This document shows, one piece after another, positions 43,697 through 53,547 of a stretch of 64,000 nt of DNA; within the stretch, counting starts at the first letter, position 1; every line of letters starts with the position of its first letter. A model generated the notes under the pieces. The model searched no databases and was not told where the DNA came from. It saw only the letters and a program-made list of their open reading frames with translations. The translations under genes were made by a program, and so were the position numbers. The stretch comes from Saprospiraceae bacterium (lineage in GTDB: Bacteria; Bacteroidota; Bacteroidia; Chitinophagales; Saprospiraceae). Location: positions 62,001-126,000 of the forward strand of contig JALHOZ010000005.1 of the NCBI GenBank assembly GCA_022842725.1. The letters run 5' to 3'.

Positions 43697-44565
43697 TTTC
43701 CCGCTCTTTTTTTGAAAAATGAATGTAAAGTTTTGACATAATCATCTTCCGTCGATATTTGAATCAGGTCAGCACGCGCTTTAGTAAATGTATTTTTTAC
43801 CTCTGTTTCATGTTGAGTAAAAGAAGATAAATACGACTCAGCCACTTTTTTGTCGCCCGAATCAATCAGAAACGTTGATGAAGATTCAGGGTCGGTGACT
43901 TCGATTAATCCGACATCCGGAAGTGTTTTTTCCCTTTGGTCAAAGATAAACAAACCTATCACATCGTGTTTTTTTGAAGTCAGGCGAAGACTTTTTTCAA
44001 AAGGAAGACCGACAAAATCCGATAAAACAAAACAAATACTTTTTTTCTTTTGGACATTATTCAGAAAGTCCATGGCAACACAAAGATCTGTTCCTTTATT
44101 TTCCGGTGTAAAACCTATCATGGTCCGAATTATATGTAGTATATTTTGTTTTCCTTTTTTCGGAGCAATATATTTTTCTACTTTGTTTGAAAAAAAGATG
44201 GCACCTACTTTATCCTGATTACCCATGGCAGAAAATGCAAGTACAGCTGCCATTTCGAGGGTCAATTCATCTTTTTGTTTTGATTGTGTTCCGAAATTGA
44301 CTGAGGCAGAAACATCAATCAGCAACATTAACGTAAGTTCTCTTTCTTCTTCGAATACTTTGACAAAAGGAGTTGATGTCCTGGCTGTTACATTCCAGTC
44401 GATATTTCTGACATCATCGCCGTACGTGTATTCACGAACTTCACTGAACGACATACCTCTTCCCTTAAAAGCACTGTGGTAATCACCTGAAAAAAGATCT
44501 TTGGTGATGGCTTTGGTTTTGATTTCCAGTCTTCTTACTTTTTTTAAGATTGAAACGGTATCCAT
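43693..44565 (-). CDS. DUF58 protein (VWA-like) of the MoxR/Bat operon
   Basis: This 290-residue protein contains the DUF58 signature GMSFSEVREYTYGDDVRNID near residues 36-55, then a VWA-like fold with a DVSASV metal-site motif near 89. No membrane helix is present in this member, so it is probably cytoplasmic or peripheral. DUF58 proteins are constant partners of MoxR ATPases. It begins 1 base after the unknown 436-residue gene stop and overlaps the next gene by 4 bases. Confidence 0.92.
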   Translation of the reverse strand: MDTVSILKKVRRLEIKTKAITKDLFSGDYHSAFKGRGMSFSEVREYTYGDDVRNIDWNVTARTSTPFVKVFEEERELTLMLLIDVSASVNFGTQSKQKDELTLEMAAVLAFSAMGNQDKVGAIFFSNKVEKYIAPKKGKQNILHIIRTMIGFTPENKGTDLCVAMDFLNNVQKKKSICFVLSDFVGLPFEKSLRLTSKKHDVIGLFIFDQREKTLPDVGLIEVTDPESSSTFLIDSGDKKVAESYLSSFTQHETEVKNTFTKARADLIQISTEDDYVKTLHSFFKKRAGK

Positions 44566-44566
44566 A

Positions 44567-45877
44567 TTAAAAGTTTCTGAGGACTGATTTATTTTTTAAC
44601 AGAGGTTTTAGTTCTTCGTAAGTGAGTATGACTTCATGTTCTCCGAAAATATTGCTGAATTTAGTTTGGAAAGACAAACCTTTTTCATGTAACGTGATGT
44701 GATTAAAGGGTTGTTTACAAACCCATTCGTGAAGTTCCGGAACTTTGAAACAGATATTTTTAACTTTTGAAGCGACCAGAGAATCAATTTGTATCGGATC
44801 AATAAAGGATTCCTGAAGGAGTAGAGAAGGTTCCAAAATTTTTGAAGCTTTAGTGTCAAAAATAAAACTCTTTTTTTCTGTTCCTTTTTTCCAGGAAGAC
44901 TGAGTAAATATATGACCGCTGATAAAGTTATTGTCCAGATAAGAAATTTCTACCCAGCCATATCCTATGTCCGTATATCTGTGGTGATTTATGACTGCTT
45001 CATCTGTATTGACAATAATTTTTTTACGACCCTGTTCGTGCCAGGTATCAAATTCTTTGTCAAGCCAATGTATGAACTTTTTATTTTGAAAAACAGGTCT
45101 TATTGTTTCAAGACGTGTGGTAAAATTGGCAAATTCAAAACATTCAAATTGAATATAGGCTTCTTTTCGTAATAAAAAGTTCTGATTATTCAGGTTGTTT
45201 TCAACTACAATATATTCTCCTGACTCAAAGTCAAAGATGATTTTGTGGTTTTCTGTCAGGGAGAGAGGAAAAACATATTTTCCTGTTGTTTCCCGGAATG
45301 TATCTGTTTTCGAGATATCGCCCCATTTCACATACACATAATAATCATGTTCGTTTTTTTTGATGAAAACCTGAGCAGTAAGATTGTCAATTTTACCTTC
45401 GTAAAAAGCTTGCCACATTTTGTGATCGCACAAAACAGGTTGATAGGTGTCAAAAGATTCAAGAACCATCGTTTCGAAGGGTAGTTTTCGGGATTTGTCT
45501 GCCTGAATCCAATCACCGGTAAATTTTTGGCCATCAAAAGCACCTGTGACAAAACCGGTAGTTTTCCCTCTTTTATTGGTTTCGATAAAAGTATAGAGGC
45601 CGTCCGATTCTTCACCCTCCAGTTCGAATCTTTCGCCGCTACTTCGGAGGTAATAAAATCCTCTGTAGGTTTTTCCGTCAGTTCCGAAAGCCATATCTAC
45701 AATATGAATACCATCCAGTTTGCCACTCGATAATACCACCCAAATGTTTTTCACTTTTTTATCAAACATAGATTTGACCTCTTCTCTGACAGTTGTTGAA
45801 GAAGCAACATGTTGTGTTCTGACCTGAAAAGAGCAAAACAAAATGAAAAATATAAATATGTAGGGGTATTTAGTCAT
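44567..45877 (-). CDS. Secreted protein of unknown function inside the Bat operon
   Basis: This 436-residue protein has a signal peptide (MTKYPYIFIFFILFCSFQVRTQ) and no lipobox. The mature protein is beta-rich, with repeated aromatic strands (GKTYRGFYYLRSSGERFEL, then GQKFTGDWIQADKSRKLPF), and appears soluble and periplasmic or secreted. I do not recognise a family. It is wedged between moxR (15 bases away) and the DUF58 gene (1 base away), where Bacteroidota operons normally have no gene or a different one, so it is certainly cotranscribed and may be a client or accessory of the complex. Confidence 0.75.
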   Translation of the reverse strand: MTKYPYIFIFFILFCSFQVRTQHVASSTTVREEVKSMFDKKVKNIWVVLSSGKLDGIHIVDMAFGTDGKTYRGFYYLRSSGERFELEGEESDGLYTFIETNKRGKTTGFVTGAFDGQKFTGDWIQADKSRKLPFETMVLESFDTYQPVLCDHKMWQAFYEGKIDNLTAQVFIKKNEHDYYVYVKWGDISKTDTFRETTGKYVFPLSLTENHKIIFDFESGEYIVVENNLNNQNFLLRKEAYIQFECFEFANFTTRLETIRPVFQNKKFIHWLDKEFDTWHEQGRKKIIVNTDEAVINHHRYTDIGYGWVEISYLDNNFISGHIFTQSSWKKGTEKKSFIFDTKASKILEPSLLLQESFIDPIQIDSLVASKVKNICFKVPELHEWVCKQPFNHITLHEKGLSFQTKFSNIFGEHEVILTYEELKPLLKNKSVLRNF

Positions 45878-45892
45878 TTTTAAGATACAGGA

Positions 45893-46894
45893 TTAGGGAA
45901 CTTCTATCGTTTGTATCAATTTATGAATGACATCTTCTCTGGTTATATTTTCTGCTTCTGCTTCATAACTCAGACCTATTCTGTGTCGTAAGACATCTTT
46001 TGCAATGCTACGTACGTCTTCCGGAAGGACAAAACCTCTTCTTTGCATAAATGCATGAGCCTGAGCAGCCATAGCCAGATTGATACTCGCTCTTGGCGAA
46101 GCACCATACAACAACCACGATTCAAATTCTTTTAATCCGTATTTGGAAGGCTGTCTGGTTGCAAACACCAAATCAAGGATATAATTTTCGATTTTTTCGT
46201 CCATGTAGACTTTTTTAACCGATTCTCTTGCTTTGAGAATTGTTTTAATGTCTACTACAGCATCGATTTTTTGTTGAGTTTCACCGGAAATGGACTTTCT
46301 GATAATATCTCTTTCTTCCTCTTTTGCAGGATAATCGAGTTGAAGTTTCAGCATAAACCGGTCCACCTGAGCTTCGGGAAGTGGATACGTTCCTTCCTGT
46401 TCTATCGGATTTTGGGTTGCCAAAACCAGAAAAGGTTCTTCGAGGGGAAATCTTTCCTTTCCGATGGTCACTTGTTTTTCCTGCATAGCTTCCAACAAAG
46501 CACTCTGGACTTTGGCAGGAGCTCTGTTGATTTCATCAGCCAGAATAAAATGAGCAAAAACAGGACCTTTTCTGACCGTAAAGGCATTTTGGCCGGGATT
46601 AAAAATCATGGTACCGATGATATCGGCCGGCAATAGATCGGGAGTAAACTGTATTCTGCTGAAATCTGCATCAATGGCTGATGCCAATGTTTTGATAGCC
46701 AATGTTTTAGCCAATCCCGGAAGACCTTCCAACAAGACATGACCACCTGATAACAGACCCAATATCAATCTGTCGACCATATAATGTTGGCCGACCAAAG
46801 ATTTTGAGATTTCTTTTTTCAAAACCGGAACAAAGGCACTGTCCAGATGGATTTGTTGATGTAATAATTCTAAATCTAAAGCAGGTTGTACCAT
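45893..46894 (-). CDS. moxR: MoxR-type AAA+ ATPase
   Basis: This 333-residue protein has Walker A GLPGLAKT near residue 56, Walker B FILADEINRAP near 118, sensor region LATQNPIEQEGTYPLPEAQ near 162, and the arginine-containing DRFMLKL segment. This is the classical MoxR family pattern. MoxR acts as a chaperone-like ATPase working with VWA proteins, here the DUF58, BatA and BatB-BatC proteins encoded downstream. It is the first gene of a six-gene operon spanning 46894 to 39946 on the minus strand. A TATTTTTG box lies 71 bases upstream. Confidence 0.93.
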   Translation of the reverse strand: MVQPALDLELLHQQIHLDSAFVPVLKKEISKSLVGQHYMVDRLILGLLSGGHVLLEGLPGLAKTLAIKTLASAIDADFSRIQFTPDLLPADIIGTMIFNPGQNAFTVRKGPVFAHFILADEINRAPAKVQSALLEAMQEKQVTIGKERFPLEEPFLVLATQNPIEQEGTYPLPEAQVDRFMLKLQLDYPAKEEERDIIRKSISGETQQKIDAVVDIKTILKARESVKKVYMDEKIENYILDLVFATRQPSKYGLKEFESWLLYGASPRASINLAMAAQAHAFMQRRGFVLPEDVRSIAKDVLRHRIGLSYEAEAENITREDVIHKLIQTIEVP

Positions 46895-47283
46895 TATTTT
46901 ACAGATTTACTGATTTTGGAATTCCGGAATGTCCGGATTTGTCTAAAAATATGGAAACGGAAGGCAAAAATAGATTATTTTTGAGATAAAACGGCTTTTG
47001 TGGTTGATTAATGGGTTTCCTTATGTCCTTTCGCAGTATATTCCACGCCAAATCTGACATTTGCCATAAATCTTTATGTATAGAATAATTCATTTTATCA
47101 TTTATTGTTTCCAATAAACCTTTTTTAACCTTAATAAAGTATATGTATAACCCAAATGTTACAACAAAAAGGTAACGAATTTCATTTTTTACTAAAAAAC
47201 ATGACAAAATTATATTTGTAAGAAAATAAAAAGAGAATCATGACAGTTTATTAACTTAATTTTAACTTCGCACCATAAATTGA
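46895..47283. other. Intergenic region upstream of the Bat operon
   Basis: These 389 bases lie between the divergent moxR gene and the secreted unknown gene. The region holds the moxR -7 box (46965..46972), and a weaker TAACTTCG (47263..47270) before the rightward gene. A 102-codon leftward frame (46899..47207) lacks a recognisable product and looks like chance. No RNA gene was recognised. Confidence 0.55.
46965..46972 (-). promoter_or_regulatory. -7 element upstream of moxR
   Basis: TATTTTTG on the minus strand fits TAnnTTTG, 71 bases before the moxR start codon, and would drive the whole Bat operon. Confidence 0.4.
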
Positions 47284-47889
47284 ATGGTTTTGTATAAAGT
47301 AAGTATATTTATTATATTGATAATCAATGCAATGAGTCTTAAAGCACAGTACTCTGATTATGATTATGCACAAAGTGAAGCTCAAAAACTCAAAGAATCC
47401 GTATTGATTGTCAGAGTACCGGTCAACGGACCTAAAGTCCGGTATTTAAAAACAAAGATTAATGAATCCGTTGATTCTAAAGCAAGACAATCGTTGCAGA
47501 AAGAGCTTGATTATGCGGAGAATGATAATGAGGATCGATTTGATGCAATACGTGAAGTATTTAAGAGTCAATATACCTTTTCAGAAGTGTTGTTTTTGGC
47601 TGATTCAAGTTACCTTGATTTTGAAAATGATAAAAAAGTGAAAATTTACAAAGTTTCTGGTGAGGAAATTCTAATTACCAAAAAGCCACAAACGTATTTT
47701 TTAATGATAGCTGGTGAAAATGCTGATCAATGGATATTAGTTGATGCAGGTTTGAGGCCAATAGGGAAACCATTTCCTTACAGAGCTACAGTTTTTATGT
47801 CGGGGCTCAGGAGGGTTTTTTATAGAAAAACATATTATAGAAAACAAATTAGCTGGTTTCAGAAAAAACTGGAAGCTTTAATGATTTAG
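47284..47889 (+). CDS. Secreted protein of unknown function
   Basis: This 201-residue protein has a signal peptide (MVLYKVSIFIILIINAMSLKAQ). The mature part has a charged helical stretch (KARQSLQKELDYAENDNEDRF) and a C-terminus rich in Arg, Tyr and Lys (RRVFYRKTYYRKQISWFQKK). I recognise no family. It is upstream of the dipeptidase gene on the same strand (24 bases apart) and probably cotranscribed with it. Confidence 0.65.
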   Translation: MVLYKVSIFIILIINAMSLKAQYSDYDYAQSEAQKLKESVLIVRVPVNGPKVRYLKTKINESVDSKARQSLQKELDYAENDNEDRFDAIREVFKSQYTFSEVLFLADSSYLDFENDKKVKIYKVSGEEILITKKPQTYFLMIAGENADQWILVDAGLRPIGKPFPYRATVFMSGLRRVFYRKTYYRKQISWFQKKLEALMI

Positions 47890-47913
47890 AAAATACAAAA
47901 CCTGAATAGTTGT

Positions 47914-48660
47914 ATGATGATATTTGAAAACAGAAACATTTTGTACCGGTTATGTATTCCGGTTTTTCTGATATTAACCCTTTTTTCGTGTAAAACGGAG
48001 CATAACGAAAAAAAAGATGAACTAATTTCAAAGGCCGAAAGTGTCATTCAGGATACCACAGAGGATAAAGAGGTCAAAATTGAAGAGAATAAAAGGTTTT
48101 CATCTGAGGACATTCCTGAAAAATATATGGAAATTGTGGCAGATACTTTAGGAGTAATATTGGATATCAGATATGCAACGGAAAACAATTTTACTAAAAA
48201 ACAAATATATGATTGTCCAAGGTGTTTTTTCAGAAAGGAGGTAGGAGAAAAGATTTTGGCAATTCATCTTGATTTGAAAGAAAGGTATGGATTTGGCATC
48301 AAATTATTTGACTGTTACAGACCTTCACCGTATCAATACAGATTGTGGGAAGTAATGCCTGACCCAAATTACGTCACGCCACCTAAAAAAGGTTCGATCC
48401 ATAGTCGCGGAATGGCCATTGATCTCACCATTGTGGATAAAAACGGAAAAGAACTGGATATGGGAACTCCTTTTGATTATTTTGGTAAAGAAGCGCATAG
48501 TGATTATGTTGAACTGCCTGATCAGGTGTTAAAAAACCGCCAGTTACTAAAAAAAATTATGGAGATCCATGGTTTTAAAGGTATCAGGACAGAATGGTGG
48601 CATTACAGTTACAGAGGATTGAAAGGTAATGTTGACAAATGGATATGGTCTTGTGAATAA
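47914..48660 (+). CDS. D-alanyl-D-alanine dipeptidase (VanX/DdpX family) lipoprotein
   Basis: This 248-residue protein has a lipoprotein signal peptide (lipobox LFSC at about residue 27). The zinc metallopeptidase M15D motifs are intact: His163 and Asp170 in SIHSRGMAIDLT, and the catalytic Glu227 and ligand His230 in TEWWHYSY. It also shows VILDIRYATENNF and DCYRPSPYQYRLW, the usual VanX segments. It hydrolyses D-Ala-D-Ala in the periplasm, for recycling of cell-wall dipeptide. There is no vanH, vanA or vanRS nearby, so it is a housekeeping DdpX-like enzyme and no resistance cluster is indicated. The next gene overlaps its end. Confidence 0.9.
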   Translation: MMIFENRNILYRLCIPVFLILTLFSCKTEHNEKKDELISKAESVIQDTTEDKEVKIEENKRFSSEDIPEKYMEIVADTLGVILDIRYATENNFTKKQIYDCPRCFFRKEVGEKILAIHLDLKERYGFGIKLFDCYRPSPYQYRLWEVMPDPNYVTPPKKGSIHSRGMAIDLTIVDKNGKELDMGTPFDYFGKEAHSDYVELPDQVLKNRQLLKKIMEIHGFKGIRTEWWHYSYRGLKGNVDKWIWSCE

Positions 48661-49609
48661 TAAAAAAGATACACTGCCCAAGGTATTAATAACGGATTAT
48701 GTTCACCCCGTTTTGCCGTCAACTTTGGAAAAACATGGTTTTGAGGTTGTTTACGACGAAACTATGAACAACGACAAACTAATATTTTGTATTCACGAAT
48801 ATACAGGATTAGTCATCAACAGCAAGATGACAATTGACAAGACTAAAATCGATCTTGCTGTGCAGCTGCAATGGGTCGCACGGTTGGGTTCGGGTCTCGA
48901 AATTATTGATTTGGCATACTGCAATCAAAAAAATATCAGAGTTGTCAATTCTCCGGAAGGAAATTGTCATGCTGTTGCAGAACATGAGATCGGTATGTTG
49001 CTTGCCCTTTGTAATAATTTACTGAAAGCGGACAGGGAAGTCCGGAACTTTATTTGGGACAGAGAAGGTAACAGAGGAACAGAACTACGTGGTAAAACCC
49101 TTGGAATTATCGGAATGGGTCATACAGGCAGTGCTTTGGCTGAAAAAATGTCGTCGTGGGGACTTTCTGTGATATATTATGATAAGTACAAGGAGCGCAT
49201 TCCATCAGGTCTTCGTTTTGTTACAAAAGTAGGTCTTGAGGAGTTACAACGTCGTTCAGACATTATATCACTTCATGTACCTTTGACAGATGAGACGAAT
49301 CAATGGATTGACAAAATTTTTTTACAAAAATGTAAAGATGGTGTTATCATTTCCAATACTTCCAGAGGACAGGTGTGCCATACCCGGGATCTGATTGAAG
49401 CGCTGCAATCAGGTAAAATTTATGGAGCTTGCCTGGATGTATTTGAAAATGAAAAGCCAGGAACCTTTACGGACAGTGAAAAAGAAATGTACCGGTTGTT
49501 GTACAGTATGCAAAATGTTGTTTTATCACCACATATTGCCGGCTGGACCAAAGAATCACTTTATTACATCAGTGCATTTATATTACAAAAACTAGGGTAT
49601 TCTAAGTAA
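48629..49609 (+). CDS. D-isomer-specific 2-hydroxyacid dehydrogenase
   Basis: This 326-residue protein is an NAD-dependent 2-hydroxyacid dehydrogenase. The nucleotide-binding motif is GIIGMGHTGSALAEKM near residue 156, preceded by the AEHEIGMLLAL region. The catalytic triad is suggested by ARLGSGLEIID (Arg region), a Glu in VFENEKP and the His in LSPHIAGWTKES near 305. It could be a phosphoglycerate or glyoxylate/hydroxypyruvate dehydrogenase-like enzyme; the substrate is uncertain. The ATG used here overlaps the dipeptidase gene by 32 bases; a GTG at 48653 would reduce the overlap to 8 bases and fits the family N-terminus as well. Confidence 0.88.
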   Translation: MLTNGYGLVNNKKDTLPKVLITDYVHPVLPSTLEKHGFEVVYDETMNNDKLIFCIHEYTGLVINSKMTIDKTKIDLAVQLQWVARLGSGLEIIDLAYCNQKNIRVVNSPEGNCHAVAEHEIGMLLALCNNLLKADREVRNFIWDREGNRGTELRGKTLGIIGMGHTGSALAEKMSSWGLSVIYYDKYKERIPSGLRFVTKVGLEELQRRSDIISLHVPLTDETNQWIDKIFLQKCKDGVIISNTSRGQVCHTRDLIEALQSGKIYGACLDVFENEKPGTFTDSEKEMYRLLYSMQNVVLSPHIAGWTKESLYYISAFILQKLGYSK

Positions 49610-49782
49610 GAAGACTCCGAAGTTTTGTTAATGAGTGATGTTTTTATGATTTTTTAACAATTAGTGCCGGGACAACAATCTTCAAAATCAGCCAAACATA
49701 TTATTTACTCCCCTATTAAAAATTGTACAAGATGTCAAAATGTAACACAGGGTACATTTCCTAAGGAAAAGTTAATAAAAAA

Positions 49783-49814
49783 TTTGGCTGGTATGATGAG
49801 AATCACTAACATTG
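49783..49814 (+). promoter_or_regulatory. Promoter of the TonB receptor operon
   Basis: TTTG at 49783-49786 is followed after 20 bases by TAACATTG at 49807-49814 (one mismatch from TAnnTTTG), 31 bases before the ATG at 49846. It would drive the receptor, the large secreted protein and the PorV-like gene. Confidence 0.45.
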
Positions 49815-49845
49815 CGGACTCTTAAGAATTTATTAACATCGTAAA

Positions 49846-52800
49846 ATGGATTATATGATGAAATATTTATTTTCATTAATGTTTATTCTCCTTGCTTTCA
49901 ACGGATTAGTAGCTCAGACTACGATTGAGGGCAAAGTAAAGGATACAAAGACAGGTGAACCGATTATGTTTGGTACTGTGGCTTTGTACAGAGGTGGTGT
50001 ACTGATAACCGGTACAGAAACCGATTTGGATGGCGCATATTTTTTCTCCGACGTGCAGCCTGGTACTTATGATATGGAGGCAAGTTTATTGGGTTTTGCT
50101 GCCCAAAGGGTCACAGGCATTGTGATTAAAGCAGGTAGAACCAATAAAGTAGATTTTCAATTATCAGATGATGCTATATTATTGGATCTTGGTGTTGAAA
50201 TCAAAGCTTATAAAGTTCCTTTGATTGAGATTGACAATACCACACAAGGTGCTACGGTAACTGCTGAAAAAATCAGGAGCTTACCTACCAAAAACGTAAA
50301 TGCCATTGCGGCGACCACTGCAGGTCTTGGTGTTACTGACGGAGGGGACGTAAATGTCAGAGGTTCCAGAGCCAATGAAACCATCTATTTTATTGATGGG
50401 GTTCGGGTAACAGGAAACCTGATTCCACAGTCCGAAATTGAACAGTTGCAGGTTGTTGTCGGGGGTATAGAGGCCAGATATGGGGATGTTACCGGTGGTA
50501 TCATCTCATTGACTTCTAAAGGTCCGTCAGACAAAATATCCGGAGGTTTCGAAATGGAAACCAGCGAATACCTTGATGGTTTCGGTTACAACCTTTTGAG
50601 TGGTAACATTGCAGGACCCATTCTTAAAAACAAGAAAAAACAAACCGTTCTTGGATATCGATTTTCAGGTCAGTACAGACATGTTAGGGATGAAAGACCT
50701 TCAGCAGTGGGAGTTTACAGAGCTTCTGAAGAATTGATTGCTGAATTACAAGCCAATCCTACTTATTCTATAGCTGACTCGAGATTTCCATCTCTTGAGA
50801 CCATTGGGAGTGATCGGTTAGGTGATCCATTAAGAGCAAAACCAAACGAACAAAACGTTGATCTTGACTTAACCGCCAGGCTTGATGCCAGGGTTAATGA
50901 TAACATTGACGTGTCATTATCAGGTAACTACAATGATAAAACAGATCGTTTTCTACCTGGTAGTTCCGGCGTCCGGGGTTCAGGTTCTTCGTGGGGTTTG
51001 TTAAATTGGATCAACAACCCATTTGAATATTCTGATAAATACAGAACCAACTTAAGAATCAGACATAAAATCGGTAAACAAGGTATGTCAGCGGATGATG
51101 GTGAATCAAGCACAGGCATTAGAAATTTTAGTTATACACTTACATTAGGATACGAAAAGTCCCTGACAAGAAGAGAGGATTTCAGACATGAAGACAGGCT
51201 CTTTAATTATGGGTATTTTGGTCAAACCACGCGTGACTGGTCTCCTACTTTCGGTCCACTAGACCCACAAGTTTCAGGCGGCAGGGATTTTGGTCATACC
51301 GGTTGGGCTCAAAACGTCAGAGATTATATACCTAATGCAGATATTAATCCTGTAGGTGCCTCTTATAATGCATTGTCTACAGGAGCAGGAGTAAGTTTTC
51401 CAACAAACGGTATTTTGAATGGTCCGTTAAACTCAGCATGGAGTAATTTATATGCAAATGTTGGCCAGGTTTACAATCAGTTCAGAAGGACAGATGATGA
51501 TGTTTATACATTGAATCTGATAACAAGTTTTGACTTGTTTACCGGCAAATCTGACAAAGCAAGACATAATATACAGATAGGTTTTATTTACGAACAAACC
51601 ATCAGAAGAAGACATTTATTAAGACCTTTCGAACTCTGGAACGCAGCTGAAATTTCTGCAAACGGGCATATTGCGACGTTAAACTACGATGATCCTTATT
51701 GGAGTCCGGTGTATAATGATACCTTATTCAATAGTGTTATTAATCCTATTGGTAACTATACTTTTTATCAGAAAGTCAGAGATTTATTAAATGAAGGACG
51801 AGCAGATAATAATAAACTGAGCTTACAGGACAGGGTTAACGTTTGGGAAATCAATCCAGACCAGCTATCTTTAGACATGTTTGCACCCAGAGAGTTGATA
51901 GACTATAATCTGGTTGAATATTATGGTTATGATTACCTGGGCAACAAACTCGGATCCAATATCAGGTTTGATGATTTTTTTACCAGTAAAGATGTAAACG
52001 GAAACAGAACCTATTTGGTAGGAGCTTCACAGCCTATTTACGGTGCCGTTTTTCTTCAGGATAAATTTTCTTACAAAGATATTATCTTCCGTTTAGGATT
52101 GAGAATGGATTATTATGACGCCAATACAAGAGTCATGAGAGATCCTTATGCTTTATATGAAATTGAAAAGGCAAATGATTTTTATGCCAGAGTCGGAGAA
52201 AATCAACCTGCATCTGTAGCAGATGATTACAGTGTTTATGTCAAAAGTGAAGATTCTGATGAAGTCGTAGCCTTTAGAAAAGGAGACCAATGGTACTTAC
52301 CGAATGGTACAGCGGTTTCAGGAGGAAACCTGATTTTCCAGGGAGGAATTGTAACACCAAGTTATGCAGGCAGGAACACAGGAAGAATATTAGATATTCA
52401 AAGTGATAGTTTTGACGTAGCCACATCATTTGTAGACTATGTACCACAATTGAATTTTATGCCACGTATGGCCTTTTCATTTCCTATTTCTGAGGATGCC
52501 GGATTTTTTGCTCATTATGATGTTTTATACCAAAGACCGGCAAGTGATGATATTGCTACAGCATTGGATTATTATAATTTTAATGATGTCAGCAGAATTA
52601 ACCCAAGTGGAGCAGCATTAGAAAATCCAAATCTGAAACCTATCAGTACGATAGATTATGAAGTTGGTTTTCAACAAAAATTGAGTAATACGGCAGCGTT
52701 AAAAGTAGCTGCATATTACAAGGAAATCAGAAATCTGATTCAGCAAAGAGTATATGCTGACGTTGCATCACCGGTTAACTCTTACAAATCATTTGACAAT

Positions 52801-53526
52801 ATTGACTTTGGTACCGTTAAAGGTTTTTCATTTACGTTGGACAGAAGAAGAACCAATAACCTTGAAATTTCAGCTACCTATACCCTTCAGTTTGCGAACG
52901 GATCAGGTAGTGATGCAAACTCTTCCAATGGTATTAATAACAGAGGACCTGTAAGAAATCTTCTTCCGTTGTCTTATGACGAAAGACATAGAATTACAGC
53001 AGTTTTAGATTACAGATATGAATCAGGTAAAAACTATAACGGGCCTAGAGTCTGGGGATATGATATTTTTGCTGATGCAGGAATCAATCTTATCGGAACA
53101 GTTGTATCCGGAAGACCTTTTACCAGAAGAGCCATTCCAGGTGATGTTACTGCAGGATCAAGCGGGTATATCGGGTCTATAAACGGAGCCAGATTACCCT
53201 GGAATTATTCTTTTGATCTGAGATTAGATAAAAGGTTTAAGCAGACGATCAATAAGGAAACAGGCAAAGCTATATTTTATAATGTGTATTTCAGAGTACA
53301 AAACTTGTTGAATACACAAAATATTATCGGAAATTATGCTTTTTCTGCTGACCCTGATAATGATGGTTTCCTTACATCTTCTTTTGGTGTTGACAGACAG
53401 GAAGGAGTTGTTACAACCGGAAGAAATCTTGATAACTTTTTAGATGCATACCAATGGAGGTTACTTAACGGCGGGTTTTTTACTTTGCCTAGAAGAATGT
53501 TTGTTGGTGTAATTCTTGATTTTTAA
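49846..53526 (+). CDS. TonB-dependent receptor with carboxypeptidase-regulatory-like domain
   Basis: This 1226-residue protein has a signal peptide best matched by starting at the ATG at 49858 (MKYLFSLMFILLAFNGLVAQ); 49846 and 49855 are alternative starts. The N-terminal 25-110 region is a CarboxypepD_reg-like beta-sandwich (TIEGKVKDTKTGEPIMFGTV). The plug follows near 130-230 (DVNVRGSRANETIYFIDGVRV), then a 22-strand barrel with many aromatic pairs. It ends FFTLPRRMFVGVILDF, a typical terminal strand. Overall it is a receptor, without a SusD partner. The downstream gene encodes a large secreted protein and the third a PorV-like barrel, so the ligand may be presented by that protein. The substrate is unknown. 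Confidence 0.92.
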   Translation: MDYMMKYLFSLMFILLAFNGLVAQTTIEGKVKDTKTGEPIMFGTVALYRGGVLITGTETDLDGAYFFSDVQPGTYDMEASLLGFAAQRVTGIVIKAGRTNKVDFQLSDDAILLDLGVEIKAYKVPLIEIDNTTQGATVTAEKIRSLPTKNVNAIAATTAGLGVTDGGDVNVRGSRANETIYFIDGVRVTGNLIPQSEIEQLQVVVGGIEARYGDVTGGIISLTSKGPSDKISGGFEMETSEYLDGFGYNLLSGNIAGPILKNKKKQTVLGYRFSGQYRHVRDERPSAVGVYRASEELIAELQANPTYSIADSRFPSLETIGSDRLGDPLRAKPNEQNVDLDLTARLDARVNDNIDVSLSGNYNDKTDRFLPGSSGVRGSGSSWGLLNWINNPFEYSDKYRTNLRIRHKIGKQGMSADDGESSTGIRNFSYTLTLGYEKSLTRREDFRHEDRLFNYGYFGQTTRDWSPTFGPLDPQVSGGRDFGHTGWAQNVRDYIPNADINPVGASYNALSTGAGVSFPTNGILNGPLNSAWSNLYANVGQVYNQFRRTDDDVYTLNLITSFDLFTGKSDKARHNIQIGFIYEQTIRRRHLLRPFELWNAAEISANGHIATLNYDDPYWSPVYNDTLFNSVINPIGNYTFYQKVRDLLNEGRADNNKLSLQDRVNVWEINPDQLSLDMFAPRELIDYNLVEYYGYDYLGNKLGSNIRFDDFFTSKDVNGNRTYLVGASQPIYGAVFLQDKFSYKDIIFRLGLRMDYYDANTRVMRDPYALYEIEKANDFYARVGENQPASVADDYSVYVKSEDSDEVVAFRKGDQWYLPNGTAVSGGNLIFQGGIVTPSYAGRNTGRILDIQSDSFDVATSFVDYVPQLNFMPRMAFSFPISEDAGFFAHYDVLYQRPASDDIATALDYYNFNDVSRINPSGAALENPNLKPISTIDYEVGFQQKLSNTAALKVAAYYKEIRNLIQQRVYADVASPVNSYKSFDNIDFGTVKGFSFTLDRRRTNNLEISATYTLQFANGSGSDANSSNGINNRGPVRNLLPLSYDERHRITAVLDYRYESGKNYNGPRVWGYDIFADAGINLIGTVVSGRPFTRRAIPGDVTAGSSGYIGSINGARLPWNYSFDLRLDKRFKQTINKETGKAIFYNVYFRVQNLLNTQNIIGNYAFSADPDNDGFLTSSFGVDRQEGVVTTGRNLDNFLDAYQWRLLNGGFFTLPRRMFVGVILDF

Positions 53527-53547
53527 TATAATTTTAAAACAATAATC

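Noticed and set aside
46899-47207. 102-codon leftward frame upstream of moxR
   Set aside because: No signal peptide, domain or coding-like composition; it overlaps the probable moxR promoter.
47914-48660. VanX-type dipeptidase as a sign of vancomycin resistance
   Set aside because: No vanH, vanA ligase or two-component regulators are nearby; the enzyme class is widespread in ordinary cell-wall recycling.
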